NCBI GenBank assembly: GCA_023379345.1
Contig: JAMCUV010000011.1
Location: 1-9,122 of the forward strand
Reading direction: 5' to 3'
Length of the DNA: 9,122 nt
Source of the DNA: Thermoplasmatota archaeon
GTDB taxonomy: Archaea > Thermoplasmatota > Thermoplasmata > Thermoplasmatales > Thermoplasmataceae
The notes beneath the pieces are model-generated. The model was not told the DNA's origin, made no database searches, and was given only the letters and a program-made list of their open reading frames with translations. Numbering within the stretch: the stretch's first letter is position 1; each line of letters starts with the position of its first letter. The position numbers and the translations under genes are program-made. Positions 1-5,937 of the stretch are shown piece by piece.

Positions 1-45
1 TTTACTGCTTCCCCCAAACCCCTAACCTCTCTATAAATGGGAAAA

Positions 46-1311
46 TCAGTTGTAATCTTCAAAGGGCAATTCCTCATATTCAGGCCGCAGGAGTGAGCCC
101 TCCCTTTTCAGGATTTCCCCGTTCACGATGACATCGCTTACACATGATGTGTCTGCCGAATACACAATATTGGAAACGGCATTGCCGATGGTGGTTGGGG
201 CCATCCTTGGATTCCTGGTGTCCATCAGCACAATGTCTGCAAGCATTCCCGGTGCGATAACCCCCAAATCATTCCTTTTCAGGGAGGCAGCGGCGTTCAC
301 TGTGACCATGTCAAGCAGCATCTGGGCATTGGTTGATGCAGGATTCCAGCGATCGTTTTTCACCCATATGGAACCGAACTTCATGGAGGAGATCACATCC
401 TGGGAATTGTTCGAGGCTGTGCTATCCGATCCGATGGACACGGTAACGCCATTGTTCAGGTATTCCGGTATGGGGGCAATCCCTCCGACGCCAAGCTTTG
501 CGTTGCTCACGGGATTCCACGATACGCTGCTTGATGCCTTGGAAAGCAGCCTGACCTCATTCAGTGTTGCCCAGACTGAATGCGCCGCAATGAACCTTGG
601 ACCGAGGAAGCCAATCCTTGATAGATGTTCTATTGGCCTTTCACCTTTGGAAGCTTTCACGAAATTGTAAACCTCTTCCCGGGTCTCGGCAAGGTGGCCA
701 TGTATTATGGTGTCCTCCCTGTTAGCCACATCCAGAGCGGATAGATATGTCTCATCGCCGGCCACGTAGATTCCCTGAACACCTATGGCCGGGGTCACCA
801 GATCGTGTCCCCTGAATCCGCTTATGAAATGATGGGCATTCTTCACGGGATTTCCCTTCTGTGTGGTCTTATCCTCATCAAGGGTGTTCCATGCCAGGAA
901 GCCACGGATGCCTGCTTTTTCAACCGCTCTGGCAATTATGTCCTCCGAGTAATAGAGATCAAGGAACGATGTTACACCAGAATGCACCATTTCCCTGATT
1001 CCAAGAAGTGCAGAGTTGTAAAGTCCCTTCTCAGTCCTTTCACCATCAAGCTTGAATGTTTTTTCTAGGAAAGTGGATAGGGGCACATCATCAATCTGCC
1101 CCCTCAGGTGCGTCATTGCCACATGGCAGTGTGTGTTGATCATTCCAGGCATGGCTATCCGGCCTGTTCCCTCTATGATCTCGTCCGCACCTTTCTCTTC
1201 CGGCCCGGTGTAGGCGATCCTGTTGCCCTCAATCAGTATGTTTCCCTTGAAGACTGACCTGTTGCTGTCCTGTGAAACGATAATTGCGTTGCGAATCAGC
1301 TTACTCTTCAT
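46..1311 (-). CDS. mtaD: S-adenosylhomocysteine / 5'-methylthioadenosine deaminase family amidohydrolase
   Basis: This is a 421-residue cytoplasmic metal-dependent amidohydrolase, of usual family length. Known family members hydrolytically deaminate S-adenosylhomocysteine to S-inosylhomocysteine, 5'-methylthioadenosine to methylthioinosine, or 5'-deoxyadenosine, recycling nucleoside by-products of SAM use. Visible metal and catalytic signatures are the HxH pair H61/H63 in NTHCHV, H206 and E209 in HGHLAET, H244 in AAHSVW and D296 in GSDSTASNN. The C-terminal part (about 350-405, GVIAPGMLADIVLMD then VIVNGEIL) is the small beta-sandwich typical of the superfamily. The start ATG at 1311 is supported by a box A about 26 nt upstream, implying a leaderless mRNA. 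Oddities: the loop SNAKLGVGGIAP carries one more residue than the usual SNLKLxxGIAP form, and the residue after the catalytic Asp is Ser instead of Gly. The family call is firm. The preferred substrate is not decided by sequence, and a related adenosine-like or guanine-like substrate cannot be excluded. Confidence 0.9.
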   Translation of the reverse strand: MKSKLIRNAIIVSQDSNRSVFKGNILIEGNRIAYTGPEEKGADEIIEGTGRIAMPGMINTHCHVAMTHLRGQIDDVPLSTFLEKTFKLDGERTEKGLYNSALLGIREMVHSGVTSFLDLYYSEDIIARAVEKAGIRGFLAWNTLDEDKTTQKGNPVKNAHHFISGFRGHDLVTPAIGVQGIYVAGDETYLSALDVANREDTIIHGHLAETREEVYNFVKASKGERPIEHLSRIGFLGPRFIAAHSVWATLNEVRLLSKASSSVSWNPVSNAKLGVGGIAPIPEYLNNGVTVSIGSDSTASNNSQDVISSMKFGSIWVKNDRWNPASTNAQMLLDMVTVNAAASLKRNDLGVIAPGMLADIVLMDTRNPRMAPTTIGNAVSNIVYSADTSCVSDVIVNGEILKREGSLLRPEYEELPFEDYN

Positions 1312-1333
1312 GTGAGTGATATTTCAACTTGAG

Positions 1334-1341
1334 TAATAAAA
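1334..1341 (-). promoter_or_regulatory. Box A (TATA) of the deaminase gene
   Basis: The minus strand reads TTTTATTA, centred about 26-27 nt before the ATG at 1311. That is the distance expected between an archaeal TATA box and the transcription start, so the mRNA probably begins at or next to the start codon. There is no Shine-Dalgarno sequence before the ATG, which agrees with leaderless translation. It indicates that this gene is transcribed separately from the upstream six-gene block. Confidence 0.5.
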
Positions 1342-1390
1342 TGACCTCTGGCCGTAATTTCCCTGCAATCCACAGAATTATCTGAGATTG

Positions 1391-1424
1391 AGGGCCATTT
1401 AATCAACAGACTTTACTTGGCCCT
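1391..1424 (-). repeat. Inverted repeat (7-bp stem, 20-nt loop) over the stop of the doubtful small ORF
   Basis: AGGGCCA at 1391-1397 is perfectly complementary to TGGCCCT at 1418-1424. The stop codon of the doubtful 68-codon ORF (1413-1415) lies in the loop. It could be a 3' hairpin ending or stabilising the long mRNA of the upstream block. No U-run follows on the minus strand, so a standard terminator is not supported, and a 7-bp repeat with a long loop can arise by chance. Confidence 0.3.
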
Positions 1425-1619
1425 GGAGAAAACCAGAAGCATGATCCTCCGGCTTTGTCGGAACATACATAGAATATGCATCATTCCATTGACTACGACA
1501 TCAGCAGGCAGGAAACATGGCAATTTCTTTATGAAGAACACATCATTTTCATCGATTTCAAACGCGAGAAGTCCAGTGATATGCTGAGGTGCGAACCATA
1601 TAATCTGGGATTCTACCAC
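1413..1619 (-). pseudogene. Doubtful 68-codon ORF, possible gene remnant
   Basis: An open frame of 68 codons starts with GTG at 1619, overlapping the last 7 bases of the preceding membrane-protein gene, and ends with TAA at 1413. It has no convincing ribosome binding site of its own. The first part reads like protein (WFAPQHITGLLAFEIDEN), and the FAPxHITGxx string recalls from memory the N-terminus of archaeal pantoate kinases (GHMP family). The rest does not continue the expected glycine-rich kinase pattern. Near 1475 the protein-like character seems to move to another minus frame, reading MYVPTKPEDHASGFLQG and ending with TAA at about 1395. This is compatible with a frameshifted, truncated gene. 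It could equally be non-coding spacer. The whole 1312-1612 interval holds nothing else beyond this ORF, one hairpin and the deaminase promoter. Confidence 0.22.
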
Positions 1620-2530
1620 TTATCTGTCTTGGGAAGTTTCCCAAGCTTCTTCATTTTTCTTTCAGGTGAACTTCTTACGACGTATACTGCTGTGATGAAT
1701 ACTGCAATGGCAACAGCAAGTATCTGGAAACCCATGGATGACACCATCTGATCCACAGCGAAGACAACGAATGCAATGATTCCTCCAAGCACTGCTGCCG
1801 CACCAATTCCACCAAGAGCCTCCGACCGGAACTGCTTCTCCTGCACAAACACGAAGTAGGAGATTATGGCCACCAGTGATATGATCAGGGCAACCATCAT
1901 AACGGGATTTACGGGGAAAGAATATTCCTGCAGAGGAGGAGGGAATCTCTGTCCGTCGATGTTCGTGGATCCAGTGAATATCAGCGCAATCCATGAAACC
2001 AGCTGCATTTCATATGCCTGCGTGTAGGCTGCAGCATATGAGTATGAATACCTGGCCATGAGGTAAAGCACGAAAACCTGATCCAGAAGAGGTAGCAGGG
2101 AAAGGACCAGGTATGATATGGAACGCTGTATGGTGCCTGATTTTATTCCGCCAATTGTTGCGGTTACGCTTATTACCATGCTGAAGGTGATGAAGGTGCG
2201 GAGAGTGAACGGTATTACAAGGTGAGACAGCAGCCTGCTTGACTGTATGTATGAACTGAATCCTGAAAAGAAGTTGGGGGCTCCGCTATTTCCAACATCC
2301 ACGCCAAGAGAGATCAGGATCAACATCAGAATGATGAGTATTACTACAGGATTCACATATGACCTGAACCTTGATGGCACGAATATTGACAGTATGGGCA
2401 CCACGGAAAGCACTATGAAGGGTGCCAGGTATACATCTCCAAGGAGATGGGGTATCACATAGATGATCAGCACTATGGAGGGGAGCATTATGAGTCCGTT
2501 TATGACCGTCCTGACTGTCGGATCCTTCAC
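1613..2530 (-). CDS. Polytopic membrane protein, last gene of the MoxR/DUF58 block
   Basis: This 305-residue protein is mostly hydrophobic and I do not recognise a named family. Likely membrane segments by eye are about 8-27, 33-52, 60-76, 103-125, 136-158, 207-228, 238-260 and 266-285, with a possible weaker one at 172-187, giving eight or nine. A short hydrophilic, Pro-rich stretch around 189-206 (DGQRFPPPLQEYSF) separates the two halves. The C-terminus is strongly basic (RKMKKLGKLPKTDK), suggesting a cytoplasmic tail. The start is GTG at 2530, two bases after the stop of the DUF58 gene, with a GGAGG ribosome binding site six bases before it. No transporter or enzyme motif is apparent. By position it is likely a membrane partner of the DUF58 protein or of the large surface protein. 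That role is inferred only from operon context. Confidence 0.85.
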   Translation of the reverse strand: MKDPTVRTVINGLIMLPSIVLIIYVIPHLLGDVYLAPFIVLSVVPILSIFVPSRFRSYVNPVVILIILMLILISLGVDVGNSGAPNFFSGFSSYIQSSRLLSHLVIPFTLRTFITFSMVISVTATIGGIKSGTIQRSISYLVLSLLPLLDQVFVLYLMARYSYSYAAAYTQAYEMQLVSWIALIFTGSTNIDGQRFPPPLQEYSFPVNPVMMVALIISLVAIISYFVFVQEKQFRSEALGGIGAAAVLGGIIAFVVFAVDQMVSSMGFQILAVAIAVFITAVYVVRSSPERKMKKLGKLPKTDKW

Positions 2531-2532
2531 GT

Positions 2533-3846
2533 TTATCCTCCAAGATTCAATGTGCGCGCGTAGCCGTATTCAGCCATAAGCCTGAGGAGAAGGTCCCTTT
2601 CCCTGGCTGTTGCCGTCTTTATGCCTATGCCATTGAAGAAGTGCGAGACAGCCTTGATATAGCGTCTCTGCTTATTGGCAGTGCTGATCATGAGCTTGCG
2701 GAAGACCTCGTCTTCACGTTTTTCCACAAAGTCATACCCGTCCACAAGGAACAGGTACGTTGGCCTTCCGGTCTGGTAATCCCTTGGTGAATGCGGATGA
2801 AAGTTTTCCGGGAATGACATGGCGGAGATGATGAAGACAACTGCATTCTTCTTGATCCTCTTCCTGATCTTCTCAACGGCAGCCTCAATGGAAAAGTCGC
2901 CGGAAGGGCGTATCTCTGCCACAAGCTTCTCAAGCTTCTTGATGGGCTCCTCCGACTTCTGGGCTGGAATGAAGTGATCAAGGCTCGAGGATATCACCTG
3001 GAAGCCAACGCCATCACGATTCTTTATGATAGAATAGGATGCATTCAGGACACTTGTTACCACTGTGTCATACATCCTCCTGGTGGTAGTTCCCTGATTC
3101 ATTCCACTGCTGTAATCCATGACAAAGTAAACATCGATCTGCCGCTCTTCCTCCATCTGCTTTATGAAGAGGTCCTCATAGTCACCGCCATTGTACCTGT
3201 TCCACACTATATACCGGAAATCGTCAGATTCAACATATTGCCTCACCCCATAGAAATCGTAGCCCTGCCCGGATTTCCTGGAATAGTGCATGCCTGCCGT
3301 GAACAGGAAATTGCTGAGTCTTTCGCTGCGCTGTGTGTAGATATCTGAAAGGGCAGGACCTATCTTCACCTCGTCTATCTTCTCCAGGATGGACCTGGTG
3401 ATGCATATCTTCATGGGATCCTGCACGTAGGTTATGAGCGGGCCGATCCTGTACTTCCCAATTGCAATGGATTCTATGGAATATGCCTTTTCCACAGTCT
3501 GTCCTGGAGAAAGTGCAATTTCACCTTCGAAATCCCCATCTGTCCTGAATACATCCGAAAGGGTGTCATAATAGTGAAAAGTTATTGTCCTGGATGTGGG
3601 ATTGGTGAACCTGACCCTTATTTCCTTGGGCTGGTGTTTCCTTCCATGATCGTCCTTCAGGTAACGCTCAATCCTGATCCTGAACAGATCTGTTGCCGTT
3701 CCCTTGTTGAAGAGTATAATGTCCGCAGCTATGACGAAAAACAGCACAAGGGAGAATATTATGAAGTACCTGTATCCGAAGAACAGTGCCTCAAGTACCG
3801 CACTTGTAACTGCTGAAATCAGAGCGTAGCCGGACTTCTTGATCAT
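2533..3846 (-). CDS. DUF58 / von Willebrand A-like membrane protein
   Basis: The 437-residue protein has two N-terminal hydrophobic segments (about 8-23 and 26-46) in a hairpin that should leave the rest cytoplasmic. A beta-rich region follows (about 70-165). The DUF58 signature lies at 199-216 (GVRQYVESDDFRYIVWNR), then KQMEEER. A vWA-like domain starts at about 238, with the metal-site motif DYSSGM at 244-249 matching DxSxG. The C-terminal part of the vWA fold includes VVFIISAM (336-343), where an Asp is common in relatives but Ala is seen. Such proteins are regularly encoded beside MoxR ATPases and probably serve as their substrate-binding or membrane partner. The start codon overlaps the MoxR stop as ATGA, indicating translational coupling. 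Length is at the large end for DUF58 proteins. Family call is firm; the cellular client is unknown. Confidence 0.9.
   Translation of the reverse strand: MIKKSGYALISAVTSAVLEALFFGYRYFIIFSLVLFFVIAADIILFNKGTATDLFRIRIERYLKDDHGRKHQPKEIRVRFTNPTSRTITFHYYDTLSDVFRTDGDFEGEIALSPGQTVEKAYSIESIAIGKYRIGPLITYVQDPMKICITRSILEKIDEVKIGPALSDIYTQRSERLSNFLFTAGMHYSRKSGQGYDFYGVRQYVESDDFRYIVWNRYNGGDYEDLFIKQMEEERQIDVYFVMDYSSGMNQGTTTRRMYDTVVTSVLNASYSIIKNRDGVGFQVISSSLDHFIPAQKSEEPIKKLEKLVAEIRPSGDFSIEAAVEKIRKRIKKNAVVFIISAMSFPENFHPHSPRDYQTGRPTYLFLVDGYDFVEKREDEVFRKLMISTANKQRRYIKAVSHFFNGIGIKTATARERDLLLRLMAEYGYARTLNLGG
2537..2541 (-). promoter_or_regulatory. Ribosome binding site fixing the GTG start at 2530
   Basis: The minus strand reads GGAGG, followed by six bases (ATAAAC) and GTG. 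It lies inside the last codons of the DUF58 gene, so the membrane-protein gene is translated from the same mRNA. It is the strongest Shine-Dalgarno in the block and supports the non-ATG start. Confidence 0.65.
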
Positions 3847-4811
3847 TTCGGTGTCGCTACCTGCGATATAACCCTGTCGATAACCCGGTTGACTGTGCTC
3901 ATGGCGTCTCCACCATTCTCGAGCAGTGCTTCGGGCCGGAGCATTATCCTGTGGTTCAGAAGTTCGTGTGCCAGAAACCTGACGTCCTCGGGAATCACGT
4001 ATTCGCGTCCGTTGAGCATTGCGTTTGCCTTTGCTGCCATAAGATACTTTGCGGTTGTCCTGGGGCTTGCTCCAACAAGTATGAGATCATTGGTTCTTGT
4101 TGTACGGATAATATCAACAATATATGTTATGATCTCATCGCTTGCATATATCTTTGAAACCTCTTTCCTGAGAGACAGGATCCTGTTGGAATCAATATCG
4201 TTCTGCAACTCCTCCTCCGGCAGGGAGAGTGATTTGAGGATGCCCATTTCTTCCTCCCTGGATGGGTATGTCAGGATGTACCTGAAAAGAAACCTGTCCA
4301 TGAGGGCCTCTGCAAGCGGGAATGTTCCTTCCTGCTCAATGGGATTCTGCGTTGCGATGACAAGGAACGGTTCTGGTAGATTGTAATCTTCACCCCCAAC
4401 TGAGACCTTCTTTTCCTCCATGCCTTCCAGAAGGGCCGATTGCACCTTGGCTGGAGTCCTGTTGATTTCGTCTGCAAGAAGCACGTTTGCAAATATTGGC
4501 CCCCTTCTGAACTCTATCTTCTTGGCCTCAAGGTTGAATACCATGGTCCCTGTTACATCTGAAGGAAGCATATCAGGCGTGAACTGGATTCTCTTGAAAT
4601 CCATGCATAGGTTTCTGGAGAACTCACTGGCAAGCATTGTCTTGGCCAGTCCTGGGACACCCTCCAGAAGCACATGATTGTTGCTCAGCAGGGCAATGAA
4701 CATGAACCTGACTATCTTCTCTGACCCTATTACACGCTTGCCAATGGCAGTTTCTATTCTCCTTACGATGTTCCTCAGTTCCCCAACATCTATAAATTCA
4801 GTTTCAGTCAT
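3843..4811 (-). CDS. moxR: MoxR-family AAA+ ATPase
   Basis: This 322-residue cytoplasmic ATPase has typical MoxR length and all the key elements. Walker A is GVPGLAKT at 51-58 (K57). Walker B is VLLADE at 110-115 (D114, E115). Next come NRTPAKVQSALLEGMEE, sensor 1 within ATQNP (N156), FPLAEALMDRF with the conserved R173, and sensor 2 in GASPRTT (R251). The C-terminal helical lid follows to the end. MoxR proteins form hexameric rings and act as ATP-driven chaperones that activate or assemble other proteins, commonly with vWA/DUF58 partners. Here the ATG at 4811 overlaps the stop of the 173-residue membrane-protein gene (ATGA), and the stop overlaps the DUF58 start in the same way. The ATPase therefore sits in the middle of a coupled translation unit. 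Nothing suggests inactivation. Confidence 0.95.
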   Translation of the reverse strand: MTETEFIDVGELRNIVRRIETAIGKRVIGSEKIVRFMFIALLSNNHVLLEGVPGLAKTMLASEFSRNLCMDFKRIQFTPDMLPSDVTGTMVFNLEAKKIEFRRGPIFANVLLADEINRTPAKVQSALLEGMEEKKVSVGGEDYNLPEPFLVIATQNPIEQEGTFPLAEALMDRFLFRYILTYPSREEEMGILKSLSLPEEELQNDIDSNRILSLRKEVSKIYASDEIITYIVDIIRTTRTNDLILVGASPRTTAKYLMAAKANAMLNGREYVIPEDVRFLAHELLNHRIMLRPEALLENGGDAMSTVNRVIDRVISQVATPK

Positions 4812-5329
4812 AATATACCTTCATCCTCCTGCTCAAATTCCACTATCTGATTCTTGGCTTTCCTGAGCCTGTTGTACAGGTTCAGAATCTCGTTGAATGT
4901 TTCCTTCCTGCCATCAATACCGCGCTGTTTCTTCTTTTTCCTGGTGGAATGCGACATTGCCTCGAACTTGTTGAAGCGCTTGAACAGCACGGTGAAATAA
5001 TCATCATATTCCCTGAGGTGATGGAATTCCTTCTCCATGGGGTCTAAGAAATGGTGGAAATCGTCGGCACTCACCTTTTCAGATTCCATTGTAAAAAAGT
5101 CCCTTGGGATTATGAACTTTTCCTTTTTCTGCTCCAGGGTTGGCGGACCATCGATCCTTGTGCTTCTCCTCTTCACCTTTACAACTGCAGATGTGAGAAA
5201 TATGAGAACTACCGGTATTATGAAAGTCAGCAGAAAGAAAGGATTATGCTCAACACTGTTGACGAAGTTCGTGAACAGCTGCGGTCCGATTGCGCTCAAC
5301 CCTGAAGATGCCTGGCCTGTCCCTGTCAT
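4808..5329 (-). CDS. Single-pass membrane protein with cytoplasmic helical tail, unknown function
   Basis: I do not recognise a family for this 173-residue protein. It has a short N-terminal region (1-30) rich in small and polar residues, one clear membrane segment at about 31-50 (FFLLTFIIPVVLIFLTSAVV) and an immediate basic stop-transfer KVKRR at 51-55. These together predict N-terminus outside and tail inside. The tail (56-173) is charged and mostly helical, with a very basic patch at 130-136 (RKKKKQR) and a possible coiled-coil end (about 141-167). It starts five bases after the stop of the 199-residue gene and overlaps moxR by four bases. A membrane adaptor that brings the MoxR ATPase to its partner is a reasonable guess from position and topology. 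It could also be a reduced counterpart of the small membrane proteins found in other MoxR operons. Confidence 0.75.
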   Translation of the reverse strand: MTGTGQASSGLSAIGPQLFTNFVNSVEHNPFFLLTFIIPVVLIFLTSAVVKVKRRSTRIDGPPTLEQKKEKFIIPRDFFTMESEKVSADDFHHFLDPMEKEFHHLREYDDYFTVLFKRFNKFEAMSHSTRKKKKQRGIDGRKETFNEILNLYNRLRKAKNQIVEFEQEDEGIL

Positions 5330-5333
5330 AGAT

Positions 5334-5933
5334 TTATACCCTTAAGTCACTGTCCGAAAAGTACAGCTTCATGATATCCATGTAATTGTAGATCTCTGAA
5401 AAGCGGTTCATGAGGTCGTCGCCATCAAAACTTACTTCCTGCGCAAAACGTGCCGGTTCGTAGAAATTGAGGTAGAATGTCAGAAGCTTCCTGAGTGCCT
5501 GAGCGCGATTCTTTGAATCATCCTCAGTGGTCACCACGTCATCAAATGCTTCCATAATGGTGAAGCTGTCCACATACCCGTTCTCCGGAACCTTTATCTT
5601 CATGGATGAAAGTTCGTTTATGAAGAAATGCCTGCTACCCTCTGAATCAGAAAGCTTGGCGCCAAAATACCTTGAATAATCCTTCTTGGCAGCCTGGAAA
5701 GTGACTTTTGCGGCACCTATGAGGTCGTTCTCTCCAATGAGCTTCCTTGCCTCCAGGGCAGGGGGGATGTCACCAACAGTCTTGACTTCCACAACAGTTT
5801 CCACGTTTTCCATTGTGGGACCCTTGAAGCGTGATTTCTGCTTCTTTGGTTTCTTCCCGCTATCCCTGATAATTTTTTTCGCTTCCACCGGGCCTTTTAC
5901 TACCTTTTTTGGTTCCTTTGAAAATAAAGACAT
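5334..5933 (-). CDS. Soluble hypothetical protein of the MoxR/DUF58 block
   Basis: This 199-residue protein has no membrane segment and no cysteine. Residues 1-38 are highly basic and probably disordered (KKPKKQKSRFK), suited to contact with membrane lipid, nucleic acid or an acidic partner. Residues about 57-195 look helical, with an alternating Leu/Ala pattern (ALEARKLIGENDLIGAAKV) and an aromatic-rich end (LTFYLNFYEPARFA, then IYNYMDIMKLYF). The general look recalls the helical DUF4129-type domains often found in MoxR clusters, but this is a weak visual impression and not a family assignment. The ATG at 5933 is backed by AAAGGAG nine bases upstream and lies four bases after the stop of the large surface-protein gene. 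Start, reading frame and operon membership are well supported; function is unknown. Confidence 0.78.
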   Translation of the reverse strand: MSLFSKEPKKVVKGPVEAKKIIRDSGKKPKKQKSRFKGPTMENVETVVEVKTVGDIPPALEARKLIGENDLIGAAKVTFQAAKKDYSRYFGAKLSDSEGSRHFFINELSSMKIKVPENGYVDSFTIMEAFDDVVTTEDDSKNRAQALRKLLTFYLNFYEPARFAQEVSFDGDDLMNRFSEIYNYMDIMKLYFSDSDLRV

Positions 5934-5937
5934 GCCA

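Noticed and set aside
1..45. Possible promoter (TTTATAG on the minus strand) or terminator after the deaminase gene
   Set aside because: Only 45 bases are available; a TTTT run follows the stop, but neither a next gene nor a hairpin can be seen.
128..670. Plus-strand open frame of 180 codons
   Set aside because: It lies wholly inside the deaminase gene, whose conserved residues are on the minus strand.
1312..1612. tRNA or small structured RNA in the longest gene-poor interval
   Set aside because: No cloverleaf, T-loop motif or paired C/D-box pattern was found on either strand; only the weak 7-bp inverted repeat is present.
1476..1751. Plus-strand open frame of 91 codons over the intergenic region and the end of the 305-residue gene
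   Set aside because: Half of it is antisense to a well-supported gene, it has no ribosome binding site, and its C-terminal part is low-complexity shadow sequence.
2974..3348. Plus-strand open frame of 124 codons
   Set aside because: It is antisense to the DUF58 gene, whose signature and metal motif are read on the minus strand here.
3889..4386. Plus-strand open frame of 165 codons rich in Ser and Leu
   Set aside because: It is the antisense shadow of the MoxR ATPase, which shows all expected AAA+ motifs on the minus strand.
5333..5338. TATAAA on the minus strand between the 199- and 173-residue genes, as an internal promoter
   Set aside because: It lies only a few bases before the ATG at 5329, so transcription would start inside the gene with no suitable start codon there; it coincides with the TAA stop context.
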